A stretch of DNA of 64,000 nt, taken from Epiperipatus broadwayi. Taxonomy: Eukaryota; Onychophora; Udeonychophora; Euonychophora; Peripatidae. Location of the stretch: NCBI GenBank assembly GCA_028023455.1, contig JAQFVV010006197.1, positions 14,131,254-14,195,253 on the forward strand. Direction: 5' to 3'. The first letter of the stretch is position 1. Each line of letters opens with the position of its first letter. Below are positions 13,185 through 25,391 of the stretch, in pieces. A program made the translations under genes and the position numbers. The notes beneath the pieces are model-generated. The model made no database searches. It saw only the letters and a program-made list of their open reading frames with translations, and was not told the origin of the DNA.

Positions 13185-13330
13185 AAGATTAATTTGGATT
13201 TAGAAAGGGCAGGGGTACAAGAGTTGTAATAAGAGTGATGAGAATTTAATGTCAAGAAAAATACAAAAAGAGAAGTTTATATTTATTTGATTTTGAGAAC
13301 TTTTGATAAAATAATAGATTATTTTATTGG
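13185..13330 (+). pseudogene. LINE reverse-transcriptase relic (FGFRKGRGTR motif)
   Basis: One plus frame reads FGFRKGRGTRVVIRVMRI followed by a stop, then YLFDFENF followed by two stops. This matches RT block 2 (QxGFRxGxGTR) and block 3 (FxDxEKAFD) of animal non-LTR reverse transcriptases, in the right order and at the right spacing. The aspartate of block 3 is kept but the frame is broken. The lineage is close to that of the tail relic at 21915-22340, not the RTE at 42 kb. Confidence 0.65.
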
Positions 13331-15035
13331 ATACTTGAAGAAGAAAATTATATACTGGAAGTAAAGTCTTTTTATTTTAATGGATACAAAAGAAGTAAAG
13401 AGTATATATACTAGAAATAGAGTCTTTTATTAGAAAATCTAAATATATATAAATACTTAGAAGATTGAATAATGTTATTTTATTATAATTATTACAGAAT
13501 GAAGAGATATAAACGATGTGAAAAGCACACAGTATTACTTATTTTTGGTTTTGAATAGTACTAATTTAGATAATTGTTTGATAACTTAATAGTGGAGATA
13601 GAAAATTTATTGCATCAGTTTTATTGATGTCATAGTAGTGTTTATGTATTTTGAGAATTGGCTGAATATTTTACCCTAATATCTGCTCATACAACTTTCA
13701 TATATATATCTAAAATAAAATATTCAGTATTTACATTAGATATAATGAAATATTATAATACTAATGAAACCATTCTGTATTATTGATTTCTGGTTTTACT
13801 ATATTGTAACTGAAACAAATCTGATAGCATCTCAAATTAGTTCCAAAGTTACATAGTCAAACAAATAAATGTATAAATTTCCGTGTGTGCATGCAAGATA
13901 TAACATGCACATCATTTGAGGATATCAGTTTAAACAATTAAAAGAAGAAAAAAAAGGTGTATAGATTTTTTCTTGTATACTGTTATTAAATATTTTTATA
14001 AAGGAGGAGTACTATGTAAAGGAAGAAAGTTTTGATGCATGTAAAAATTTGAACTGCATAGTTTATAAAAAAATATAAAGTATTTTATGCCTTTTTGCGA
14101 TGTTTTCTGAATGAGGTTTTAAATAAATAATTTTTTCATTCTTATAGTAAACTGAATGGCTAATCCAAATATATAATTGGAAATTATGGGTTACTAAAAA
14201 TAAGAAAATTATCAATGAATATTTAACAGTAAAATTTTTTTTTCTTCCTATCGCTATCATAAATTTAAAAAAGGAAAAAGAGAAAAACTATATTTTTTAT
14301 ATCATAATTTAAAGAAAAGTTTATCAATAAACATGTTATAAATAAACAGATGTTAAAGTTTTGTAACTAAGTTTCGATAGGGCTGTTGTTTGGAAAACAT
14401 CCATTGAGTACAGTGATACATGTAAAAAACAACAACAAGTAAGGTATAAATAAGTCAAAAATGAATGACTACAGCATTCCAAGTCTATTCTAAGCCTTAA
14501 CTCAAGAAGCAGTGTTGCATTGATCCCACAAAGAGGAGAGAAACCACAGGTTAAAAGTTTTTCATGATAGTTTGAATCACTGTGCCTTGCTACTATTAAA
14601 AGTATTTTTCAATACTAAAGACCCACCACAGCAAATCTTATATGCATGAATAAAAACCAACAACTCTACCAGTCAAAACCCCTAGAGTGATGTAATGAGA
14701 CCCAAAGATTAATGCTAAAGTTTTCTAAAACCAACCATCATCTGCCGCTTTTATCATGCTGTGAAAAAAAAAGTGGACTGTGCCATAAGAACTACAAAGA
14801 ATGTAGTCCTATATATCATCACCAATACCCAAGGAAAGCAGTTATTGTCTTGGATGAATTAATTAAGATTTATTCATAAATATAGTAAAAGAACAATATC
14901 TGCAAAAATTCATCATTTCAATCTTTACATGTGGTAAGATCTTATCAGTGTAATTATTCTAAGATATTAAATTTAAAATATATCTAATAATTATTATTTT
15001 TATTATTTTTATTGTCTTGTATTATATTTATTATA
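13331..15035. other. no gene recognised; a slightly GC-richer stretch at 14460-14830
   Basis: Most is AT-rich filler. The stretch 14460-14830 is richer in G+C and in CA-type codons than its surroundings and looks like an old repeat or coding relic, but no frame stays open and no motif was recognised. Confidence 0.4.
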
Positions 15036-16472
15036 CATCTGGGTCTCATTTTATGCGGTAGATAGGGTCTTCAGAAAATACGCACAAAAGAAATTGCACA
15101 AAAATAGACTTAACTTACCTTGAAAAATGAGGGATAGGTTACTGTAATTTTCAAAAATTGCATAAAAGCAGAGCAACAATATAAAATTACTTTAAAATTC
15201 ACACACAAAAAAAAAAATAAGGAAATAAAATATGACTAATAAAAAATTTCAAATTTGAAAAAAAATGATACAAGACAAACTTTTTTTACTTGTTTATTAA
15301 CTACAATATTTAATCTTATTCAAAACAATATATTTTTATGTGTAATTTACAGTATTTTTCTTTTTTTTTTTATACGTGTACAGTATTGATGATAAGTAAG
15401 TTTGTTTGTAAACTAGTAAGACATCAGATTCATCGTGATGTGATGTACTGTAGCTTCTCCTTAAACAAAGTCAAGAATCTCTCAGCAATTATGCCCAGAG
15501 AAACCTGTTAGCTACTTCACAAGAGGAAATACAACTAGTGCCAACTTCATTTTTTTAATTGCTCTTATCATGGACTTGCCCAAACTAAATGTTTTCCAAT
15601 TGCTGTTGATCCTTCTGTTTTGCTAAGCGATCTAAAATTGAAATTTTTATTTCCAAAGAAATTCATTTTCTTGGGTGTTTTTTTTTTTTTTCCGTTAGAG
15701 TAAACTAAAAATTTAAAATAAAAGTAAGAACTTAGACTTATAATAATAAAAAGACATTGACTCACCACTGTTGGACAAAATTTAATTAAAACTAACAATT
15801 AAAAATTAAATTCTTATTTTTGTTTTAATTTTTTAATTTTCAATTCCGTTTAAAAATAAAATTTCATTGCTTCGCGTCACATTAATTTCAGATCACGTTA
15901 TGTAATTTTTAAATTGTTAAGTATAATTGAAAATCAGATTTTAATTGTCAAATTTAATTGTGACCACCACTATAACTCACCTTTTAAAAATAAACTTGCG
16001 GACACTAAATGATTAATTGATTATTTACTTTTTTAAAAAAAAAGCAAAAATAGAATGATTTAAAATGCAAAAACAACATGCATAATAAAGGCCTCTATAG
16101 CGTTTAAACAGATTTACATTATAATCTTGTAAATTTTAATGTGTGTATATAAAATGGGGAAATCCTGATTTAAAGTGAATTATGAACTTTTTTTTGTATA
16201 AAATCTATTACAGTACTATTATAAAGCGCTGAAAATATTGCAATTATTAGAGAGAAGTCGAACTCCGATAATGTGCTATTACTTTAAATGTGCCATGTAA
16301 GTGCGTGAAATTTATAATATTTAAAGTAATAGTGCATTATCGGAGCTCGACTTCTGATGTAATAATTTGTATTGCATAAAAGAAAACTGCATACAAAGAT
16401 ATTAAGAAGAAACATGAACCGCATAACTTCAAAATCACATTAAATAAATCCACATAAAATGAGACCCGGGTG
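15036..16472. mobile_element. TIR DNA transposon, non-autonomous, longer copy (1437 bp)
   Basis: The ends are CATCTGGGTCTCATTTTATG and its inverted partner ending GAGACCCGGGTG, flanked by TA on both sides (15034-15035 and 16473-16474). TA duplication and a CA..TG end fit the Tc1/mariner/pogo group, and the style recalls Tigger-derived MITEs. It shares its ends and inner blocks with the 24131-24985 copy but keeps about 500 extra internal bases (about 15420-15930). That extra part has a 76-residue minus frame (15568-15798) with no transposase motif I can recognise. Near the right end lies a hairpin (16254-16354). Confidence 0.85.
16254..16354. repeat. internal palindrome of the TIR transposon
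   Basis: The left arm begins GAAGTCGAACTCCGATAATG. The right arm is its reverse complement with few changes, ending CGGAGCTCGACTTC. Arms are about 36 bp with a loop of about 30 bp. The same feature is at 24820-24917 in the sister copy, so it belongs to the element. Confidence 0.85.
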
Positions 16473-18290
16473 TACTTAGTAATAGTTGTAAATACATAAG
16501 CAATAAGTTTATTTATCTATTGTTAATAAATTGCTAACTTATTATTATTATTAATAAATTTAGTTTGCATTTGTTTATCAAATTCACTCATAATATCCAC
16601 AACCCTGAGAAATCTTCCAATCCACTGGAGAACATGCAGGCATAATGGTAGTAATTTATAAATGCTGATGATCAGGCATTAGTAAGTTTTCCAAAAGTAA
16701 ACTTTCTATTTAGAAGATTTGACATCTTAAAGTTTCACTTTTTTTATTTATTGAAACTAGAAAAACAAATAAAACATTACTTTTGGAGTAATTGTACTTA
16801 ATTTAATCTTCTGTGTTAGGTTATAAGTCATCATCATCATCACAAACGTTTGGAATGGAGGATTAAAGTGAACTAAAAAGTTTGAGTTCAAATACTCTCT
16901 AATTATATCTAGTTTAAGTATACTTGTATTTAAATATTATATATATATATATATATCCTTTAAGTTATTTTTGAGGACACATAATTTGTATCCTTTGATA
17001 TTCAGTAATTGATAACTATTTCACATTAATAACAAAATATGTCAATTGTTTACTTTCAGTTAATAATTTAGGGTAACTTGACTTTTATAAATGGAAAATC
17101 TTTTCACTTTTTATTTTAATGTCTATTTGTGCTGTTTTTAGGTATGCATCACAAATAGTACATTTACTTTTACATTATAAGTGATGATCTAATGCAATAT
17201 TTATAGATATTTTAACCATTATGAAGTCATTTTATCTTAGCTTTTAATTTTATTATAGTTTCTGAAAATCAGAAGCTTATTTATTAATGAGAAAGAATAA
17301 GATGCTATACTATGCTAAGTTTTTGAAAAGTTTCAATAGTTTGAAATGGCGAATTCAGTTAATAACCTTTGAATAATCAACAAATCAGAAATACAATTGT
17401 TTCTCAAATTTCTTTAATAGATCACAAACATTAGTGCAGTATTGCATTATTTTGCCATATCTAATACAAATAGGGAACTTATTATTTGGGATACATCCCT
17501 AAAAATAGAACAAAGTGGTATTATGATGAAAGGTGGAAACATTTAGAATCTTAGAAGATACAAATAATATTGTTATCTCCTAAAAAAATTACTTGTTTTA
17601 TGCAATTGCATCAACTCTACATTGAGGTTGAAATATTTCTATACTGTGTTTATCATTTCCAAAGAAATCTCTCATTTTTGCCATCTTGATGAGTTTTTTT
17701 TCCTGATTGACAATGTTCCTGATTTAGATATGACAATTTTTCCTTTTTTCATCTTTTATTAAAAATATGTATTAAACATTTTTGACTTTTGGATGTCACT
17801 TTTAGTCTTTGGGTATCTTTTTTTTTTTAGTATTTATAGATGTGCTTGATAACTTGGACCATTTTATTTTCTTTTTTAATTTTGATCTATGCTATTTTCT
17901 GATTTTCTTGTTACTGCTCATGAGATTTTAGTCTGCTCAGATTATTTTTCTAAACTGTAATAAAGCTTCAATTTAGATCTAACCGAGCCCACATTTCTTT
18001 GTACTTTTTAATAGGAGTTTTGCAACTGCTGTAACTCAGTCTGATCAATAAAAGTTTTTATAGCAATAATTTAACTTGAAAATTTGGTGCTATATAAAAT
18101 ATAACCTATTTTATTTATTATGAGAAAATACTAATACATAGACTGAGATTATTAAAAATGTGCTTACAATGAACAGCTGTTTATTAAAACATACATTACA
18201 TTACCCAAATCACATTTTCTAAATGCATTTACAGTAAAGTTTCTAAAATATTTAGAACCTAAACCAAAGCATGTCTAGCAAAACTATTTA
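16473..18290. other. AT-rich DNA with an (AT)n microsatellite
   Basis: An (AT)n run lies at 16936-16956 and a CATCATCATCATCA run near 16829-16842. No coding motif or terminal repeat was recognised. Confidence 0.5.
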
Positions 18291-18620
18291 ATATTATTAT
18301 ACTATTTCAAAAAATTTGACATAAAAACAAAACTCAATCGCTCTTGAAACCAAATAAACTTAGTAATGATACAACAAAATATTGCCCAATATCTTAATCA
18401 TGTGTTTCCTTCAAGTTTTTTGAAAAAAATCATATTAACAAGAATTTTTCCAATTGTTGAAACTGGCTGAGTTTAGGCCAGGAAGAAACTGCTATAAACG
18501 AGTTTCATCTTACTCATATTGAAGAAGGCTTTTAAAATATATTAAAAACTAGGGCTATCCCATTTTATATTTTGAAACTTTAGATTTTCTTTGTTTAAAA
18601 AAAATAAATTCTACAGACAT
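18291..18620 (+). pseudogene. non-LTR reverse-transcriptase relic, Jockey/CR1-like style
   Basis: One plus frame near 18345-18400 reads LKPNKLSNDTTKYCPISL, a decayed RT block 1 (KPxNDPxxYRPISL). Near 18470-18500 another reads LAEFRPGRNC, matching block 2 (QAGFRPGRSC). This continues into a block corresponding to TxxIEEGFxxKxKTG near 18515-18555. The FRPGRNC form differs from the GFKSGFSTVDHI form of the RTE at 42 kb, so it is a separate lineage. Stops and indels make it inactive. Confidence 0.7.
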
Positions 18621-20984
18621 TTAAGTTTTGTGACTTATAGATTAAATACCCATATATGTAGGACTTGCACTATTATTAAATTTTTAAAAAATAATTTTAT
18701 AATTAATAAATACCTTATTTCTGAATTTCAATCAAAGAGATAACATATTAGGAAATATTTATAGAAATTACAATAAAAAAAGTTCTTAAAAAAATATATA
18801 AGTTTGCAAATGAGAATATTTTTGTAAATGTTTGGTTGATATAATTATGCAAATTTAAAAAATTATTAAACATTTTTTCAAAATACTGAATCAAGCAATC
18901 TAAGCTGTTGCTTGTAAATTAAAACTTAATTTTCTGACTCCATGTTCGAAAAATTACAATATGGCTTCGTAACAAAGTATTTTAGAATTCTACTGTTATT
19001 TAGAAAATTCTTGTTTTAGAATTAGAAATTATAATAGATTGGCCAATATGTTTTTTTTTTTTAATGGCAGTTGGAATTCCATATTTTAAAGTAAACAAGA
19101 TATTGTTTAAAGTGATTTTAAATTTAAATTAAGATTTAATAATTGGAAATATTTTATTTCTATATTAATGCGTGTACGTGTGTGTGCAAGATTATGTAAA
19201 TGTTTACCATTTAATCAGTTATATATTGTTAACATAGATTAATATCAGCTTATTAATTCATTTTATATATAGAACAATCTTTTGTCTCATAGTAATTATT
19301 GAAAATTTATATTTTTATCATGCAGATATATGTGGTCTTATATAATTTGAACCAGCGTCTTGACATTTAAAAAATGGGCTACATAACAGTAACTCATTTG
19401 AATATTCTAATTTACATATATTTATCACATTTTTCAAGAAGGCTATGAATATGAGGCATGGTTCCTCGAAAACGTTCAGCCAAAATTTATTATTATTATT
19501 GTTAAACTAGATTTTTTTCTCTAATTTACAATCAAGTATTTCTATTATTACAAATAAGGAGAAAATAAAACCACATTTATATATCTTTGTAAATGTAATT
19601 GTTTGAGTTGCTAGTCTACGAAGTAATATATTTATTTGTAAGTCAAAATCAGAATGATGTATTTGTATTATAGAGTACTTATCAGGCTTTTCATTTTATT
19701 ATTGTTTCTAGTTAATAAATGTATTAATCATTATTTTTAGGTTGTTCCAGTGAAGTTATTTAATACTAGAGAATATTAAGTTTTATATTTTTCTTTAGTT
19801 CACAGTCAGTCCTTGGGGGTACTTGTAAACCCAGGCTAATTTGAACAATATTGGTATTTCTGGACATGCAGATGGTTCTTTGTAGAATTATTTGGATGGC
19901 ACTAGGGGTATAAAAATCATATTATTTAATTGGTAGCCAATATACTCAAGATAAATGGTCTAGAGAATTGATAATCATGATTCCAGCATTTTTTGTTCAT
20001 TATTGTAGATATTTTAGCACTTAATTATGTGTGCGGAGTTGAAATATTGATGATTGCTTTTATAATATATCCTAAATTTGTCATTTTCTATATAATGATT
20101 AAAGTACCTAATTTTAAATCCTATCACAAGTGATGACTCTTGGCTCTTAATAAATGATGCTATATTTATAACTTACATTTTTGCTCATGCTCATTAATTG
20201 TGATGTTTTGATGATGATGATTTCTATCACCTGCTATATCCCCCCTATATACCAAGTCCATATCATTATAATATAACAGAACTTTTATTGATATTGTTCT
20301 ACTATTACTACAAATTTTATATAACTTTTTTTTAAAAATATGTATATGGGTGTGTGTTCAGTAATTTTATGGGAATTGCACATTTAATTTGGCTGGATCT
20401 GGGAAGCTACCCACTTAGTGCAGCACTCACTACAGATATCTTTTTATCTGCTTTTTTGACTTTTCAACAATGAAACCTAAATATTTTATTTGCACACTGC
20501 CTTAGAAAACATAGAGGGCTCTATCTCTCGGTATATTTATATTAAAACTTTACTAAACTCAATTTATACTTTTTTATCTTTTGGTTTATTATTAAATTTC
20601 TTTAAAACAGGTCATCAAAATAATTGCTTTTTGTTGTTGTTGTTGTTTAATATGGTAAAATCCAATATTAGATTAAGATAAGAAAAAATAAATCATGGCG
20701 AAAAAAAAAAAAGTAAAGTGATAATAAAAGCAGAACTCATTAGAAAGTTTTGAACATTTGCCAGCTTTGTGAAATTATCAAGATAGAGAAAACAGAATAA
20801 ATCAGAGCCAAAGTAAGAACAAGAATAAATTGTGAAATTAGCAGTAAATTTGATTTCTCCTTTTTTTTTTTCAGCTTATTTATTTATTTTTGTTTCTGCA
20901 TTCCTCCAAATCATTTTTAAAACTTAAAGTTATATTAAAGAAACTGATTTTTTTTTTTTTAAGAAGTTGCAATGCAAAGAGTCA
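18621..20984. other. AT-rich DNA, nothing recognised
   Basis: The open frame at 20490-20681 has no recognisable motif. A short GATGATGATGA run at about 20211-20221 could be the tail of a lost element, but nothing upstream supports that. Confidence 0.5.
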
Positions 20985-21091
20985 AGTTTTGTTAGCTGAG
21001 AGGTCATCGCAGCTGCCTTGCAAGCAAGTAGTTGTTTGCAGACGGTTGTAGGTTCGCCTCCCGGCTGATGCTATGACACATGAAAAAAAAA
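20985..21091 (+). mobile_element. tRNA-derived SINE, long-variable-arm form
   Basis: It has a Pol III A box TAGCTGAGAGG (20993-21003), anticodon-arm stretch CTGCCTTGCAAGCA, an insert TTTGCAGACGGTTGT, B box GGTTCGCCTCC (21051-21061), then the acceptor-like GATGCTATGACACATG and an A9 tail. The element is essentially only a tRNA-like module plus tail, with no separate body. It resembles a class II (Leu/Ser-type) tRNA in its A box and extended variable region. No clear target-site duplication. Confidence 0.85.
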
Positions 21092-21487
21092 GAGCTTATT
21101 AACCATTCAAAAATTGAGGTACTAGAATAAATTGCATTAAGAATTGAGCATTTAAACTATCATGATAATGATCAAGTACTAATGCTTGATCTTACATTTT
21201 TATTTGTTAGTTAGACAGCAGCAGGAAATTTAACATACATGCACACACAATATTATGTTATACGTTGCCATTTTGTTTACATTCATATCAGTAACAAATC
21301 ATGCACATGACTCACTATTGTGATATTTTGCAGTCTTTCAGGGATTATTTTTAATTACAATTTGAATTAAATTTGCTTTAAAAGTCATCTGCTTTTTTTT
21401 AATGCAGATGGTAAATTCTAGTTTTAGAAAGCTTGTGTGACTTTCTGCAGCATTCAGTTATAGATTGTAGCATTCAAATTGAATTTG

Positions 21488-21632
21488 TTTTTTTACTTCT
21501 TGAAAGACGTCATATGACTTTATTGTTTGGGAGTTTATAAGAAGTTTGAGCACTTGATCTGTGATCACCAGAATTGATCCTGAGAGATTCTAATGCCAAG
21601 TCGGATGCTCTATCTGCATCAAACCACACTGG
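21488..21632 (-). mobile_element. second SINE family, tRNA-like head plus unique body
   Basis: On the minus strand the head reads TGCAGATAGAGCATCCGACT, the D-arm to anticodon-arm pattern of Lys/Ile-type tRNAs, followed by GGATCAATTC in the B-box position. A body follows containing CTTATAAACTCCC and GTCATATGACGTC, then a T-rich end on the plus strand. It differs from the other SINE family, which has a TGGCCGAGTGG A box. A body fragment may recur at 29155-29225. No convincing duplication was seen. Confidence 0.65.
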
Positions 21633-21793
21633 GTATTTGTTGAAAGATATACTGTTTAAAAATGCTCCTTTCTAACAATAGGTTTACACAAAGTAACTAG
21701 AATTATTAATTTTGATTTTTAGAAATGGCTTCTAATGCCAAAAATTAGCTGCTAAACTAATATTAATTTTTTTCTTTTCTACAGTAGTGTACT

Positions 21794-21899
21794 TTTTTTT
21801 TTTCATGTGTCATAGCATTGGCCGGGAAGCGAACCCGCTAAACCGGGACGACTGCTTGTAAGGCAGCTGTGCTGACCTCTTGACCACCAATGCTTGACA
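21794..21899 (-). mobile_element. tRNA-derived SINE with target-site duplication
   Basis: The minus-strand copy keeps GGTGGTCAAGAGG (A box region), CTGCCTTACAAGCAG (anticodon arm), a full variable arm CCCGGTTTAGCGGG and B box GGTTCGCTTCC, then GGCCAATGCTATGACACATG and an A tail. It is flanked by ACAGTAGTGTACT (21781-21793) and ACAGTAGTATACT (21900-21912), a 13-bp duplication with one mismatch. The CCCG/CGGG stem shows the class II tRNA ancestry. Confidence 0.9.
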
Positions 21900-21914
21900 A
21901 CAGTAGTATACTAT

Positions 21915-22340
21915 TGTATAATTTTATAGTTTTGAAATGTGGATAGCGAGTAATAAAATTAGAAACAGATTGGAAGCTTTTGAGATGTGATCATGGAAAA
22001 GAATGGAAAAAATCAGTTGGATGAATAAAATAACAAACAAAGTTTTGAAAAGAATAAATGAAAAAAGATTGATTGAGGAAATTAGAAATAGAAACTGGAT
22101 TGACATATATTAGAAGAAAATAATAGTTTAATGAAAGATGTTTTGGAGGAATGGTGAGTGAAAGCAAGAAGAAAGGACAGAAAGGATTGACATTGTTGGA
22201 TGATATAAGAGATGAGAAGAGTTCAGTGGAATTGAATAGTTGGGCATTGAAGGAAAAGGAGTGAAAAAATGGATGAATTGGTGATGTGATTACTCTCCGG
22301 GCCTGACCATGGTATAAAATACTATTGATGATGATGGTAA
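21915..22340 (+). pseudogene. LINE tail-domain relic with ATG-repeat 3' end
   Basis: A plus frame reads RLEAFEM, stop, SWKRMEKISWMNKITNK, then KRINEKRLIEEIR and NWIDIY near 21965-22110. This is the conserved C-terminal domain of many animal LINE proteins (normally RxLEAFExWxWRRMxxISWxD...WIGHILRR). It is followed by a decayed Lys/Arg-rich stretch, CTCCGGGCCTGACCATGGTA and ATTGATGATGATGG. Several stops make it dead. It may be the same lineage as the RT relic at 13185. Minus-strand frames at 21924-22353 are antisense shadows. Confidence 0.75.
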
Positions 22341-24130
22341 CAGTAATACACACTGTCCATGTTTAATCATGATTGATAAATAGGACATCATTTAACTACC
22401 AGCAATAATAAATAATTTTAATACATGTATGTAATTTATGTTTATATAATAATGTGATAATTTATCTATTTACAGCTTTGAGAAAGATTGTCAAATAACC
22501 AAAACTGTCAGTTTATATTTGAAAATAATAAACAAATTGCATCTGTCAAGTGTATATGAAAAGTGATTATAGCCAGTTGCTTAAAAGAATATGTATTTTC
22601 AAGAAGCAGATTGAGTGCAATAGTTCCATTCAACTTATTAAAAAGAATTTTTTTTTTGTTATATTTTACTCAGATAGAAATTGATCCAGAAATCTTTAAC
22701 TCTTAAATCTGCCAATTTATAACTGTGTTAAGATTTAATTAAAAGACATTCAGATAGTGATGAAAAGATCTGGATGTTGTATGGGGAGAATTATGTAAAC
22801 AAGTTATATTCATTTTTATAATATTCATAATTTAATAAATAAGTCAACATTTTGTTAAAATGAAAATTTAAAACTGATGAGTCTCTAAATAAAGGGCATA
22901 TTGGCATAAATAGTATTGAATATTTAGTTAAAATATGTCTCCATTTACATATATTTAACCAAACATTTGAAAAATAAAATTGGCTTGAATGATTTTGGGT
23001 TGAGGTTTTGCAAATAACAATATAAATTTAAAAAAACGAAGATTTACTTTCTGAATGAATCAAAAAACTAAAAATATAGTTAACATTATTGAAAGACGAA
23101 AGTGAAATTTCAGTATAATGTTGTAGTGAAGTGGTAGTTTATCATCAGATCAGATTAATGGAGATTAAAAATAAAATTAATTATTCTGTCATCCCATTTG
23201 TTTGCATTACATTTACCCATTAGTTATGGTTGTAATTAATGACTTCGGAAAAGTCATAGAAAATATTTTATAGAATCAAGTTGATTATTTTTATTATTTT
23301 AAAATATGCTTAAAAAATTTAATTAATAAATGTGTATAATAAAGTAATTCATAAAAGCAGGGTAGATTTTAAATTTTTATCTGAAATTTTTTTAAAAAAT
23401 CTATTTATTATTATTAATTAAAGTGAATTTTTCAGATTGTCACTTTTAAAAATATATCACTCCTTTATCTCTCACTTTTTTTGATTCCTAAAGCTAGCTC
23501 TGGATTATTGAATGACTTATCAAAAAAGAAAAGAAATTTTCAATATTTAAAATCAAAGGATTGAAAGAAAAAAAAAGGCAAATTAAAAGTTAATTTTTTT
23601 TAACTTAATCAAATATTTTAAATACTTTATATAACTTATATAAATAAGCATTATAATTTTAGTAGAGGGAGAACCTTCATGCTTTCTGTGATTACAGTTT
23701 TGAAATTTATCCTAGTATATTAATTCTTCCCCAGCTACATCCCTACTCATACATTTATTTATTTATTACAATAACATTCTGAATGTTATTCTAATTTTGA
23801 ATTCCTTTTTATCTATGACATTTTTATTACTTCTTGTATTCTTCAATTTTCATTTTTGAAATCATGTTTCCTAATAAAAAATTAAAAACAGGCACTTTTC
23901 AAAACAATGTTTCATATGAGTTTCTCAGCTTATTTTCAGTATCGGCATTAGAACAGTAATTTGGAATATTACTCTACTTCAGAGTCATCTATTGTAATCT
24001 TGAGCAATCGATAGATACGGATCTGAAAATTTGATTAACACTGCCATCTAGTTTGCATTGATTAAAAACTTTGTTTTCATTTTTGTATTCTATATCAAGA
24101 GATTGGTAATAATAAAAAAAAAATTGCTTA
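22341..24130. other. AT-rich DNA, nothing recognised
   Basis: No coding motif, tRNA-like box or long repeat was recognised. Confidence 0.5.
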
Positions 24131-24985
24131 CACCTGGATCTCGTTTTACGCGATAGATAGGTTCCTCAGAAAACACGCGCAAACGAAATCGCGCAAAAAT
24201 AGACGTAACTTACCTTGAAAAAGGGGGGATACGGACTGTGATTTTTCAAAAATCGCGTAAAAGCAAAGCACCAATGTAAAATTACTTTAAAATTCGCGCA
24301 AAAAAAAAAAAATAAGGAAATAAAATATGACTAATAAAAAATTTCAAATTTGAAAAAAAATGATACAAGATAAACTTTTTTAAACTATAATATTTAATTT
24401 TATTCAAAATAATATATTTCTATGCATAATTTACAGTACAGTAATTTACATTTTTTTAATACACATTTTAATTATTATCGCTATTTGCCGATAAACAGGT
24501 TCATTTGCAAACTGGTAAAAAATCAGATTTTAATTTTTAATTGTCAAATTTAATTGTGCCCACTGTTATTACTCATCTTTTAAAAATAAACTTGCGGACA
24601 CTAAATGATTAATAATTGATTACATTCTTTTTTAAAAAGCAAAAACAGAATGTGATTTAAAATGCAAAATTAACACACACAATGTTTGAACAAATTTACA
24701 TTATAATCTTGTAAAATTTAATGTGTGTATACATAAAATGAGGAAATCATGATTTTAATTTCATTATTGCATAAAATCTTACTATTATAAAGCACTGAAA
24801 ATATTGAAATTACTAAGATGAAAGTTGAATTCCAATAATGTGCTATTACTTTCAATATGACATAAGTGTGTGAAATTTATTATTTAAAGTAATAGCGCAT
24901 TATCGGAGTTCGACTTCCGGAGAAACGTGAGTCGCGTAACTTCAAAATCGCGTTAAATAAATCCGCGTAAAAAGAGACCCAGGTG
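24131..24985. mobile_element. TIR DNA transposon, short copy (855 bp), CpG-rich
   Basis: The ends CACCTGGATCTCGTTTTACG and ...GAGACCCAGGTG are inverted repeats with flanking TA (24129-24130 and 24986-24987). The left portion runs parallel to the 15036 copy, the central ~500 bp is missing, and the right portion with its hairpin (24820-24917) is kept. Many CpGs are intact here (for example AAACACGCGCAAACGAAATC) where the other copy has TG or CA, so this copy looks younger or less methylated. It has no coding capacity and is a deletion derivative that depended on a transposase elsewhere. Confidence 0.88.
24820..24917. repeat. internal palindrome of the TIR transposon
   Basis: The left arm GAAAGTTGAATTCCAATAAT and the right arm ending TCGGAGTTCGACTTC are imperfect inverse copies. 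They are equivalent to 16254-16354. The right arm keeps CpGs that the left arm has lost. Confidence 0.75.
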
Positions 24986-25391
24986 TATATGTTATTATTT
25001 TCAACAATCTGATATTTTGTATTGATTGATCTTTGGGATCTACTAACCTGTCTTTTACAGCAGATAAATAATAATCTATAAAGACAGATTATGAAATCAA
25101 AAATAAGACTTTTTTTTCGTTAAAAAAGAAGATAGCATTCAATAAGTGCAATTAAAATTTTTATTCTAAATGAGCATAAAATTTATTAATTTTACCAACC
25201 AATGAAAGTTTTTAAAGAATAGCATTACTTTCTTAGATAATATATTTGTAAAGCACAGTAAATATTATTACTTTGTAATAATTTGAAAAATCTAATTTAT
25301 TGAACCAGACAAAAGATTGGTACTACTTCAATTATTTGAAAGATAATTTAGAATTGATCTTAGACATGATCATTTAATATTTTTTTTACAG

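Noticed and set aside
20200-20225. GATGATGATGA as an RTE tail
   Set aside because: No RTE-like coding sequence precedes it; microsatellite-like runs of this kind are common here.
22870-22900. CTGATGAGTC, the start of a hammerhead core
   Set aside because: No GACGAAA partner and no stem II follow within a plausible distance.
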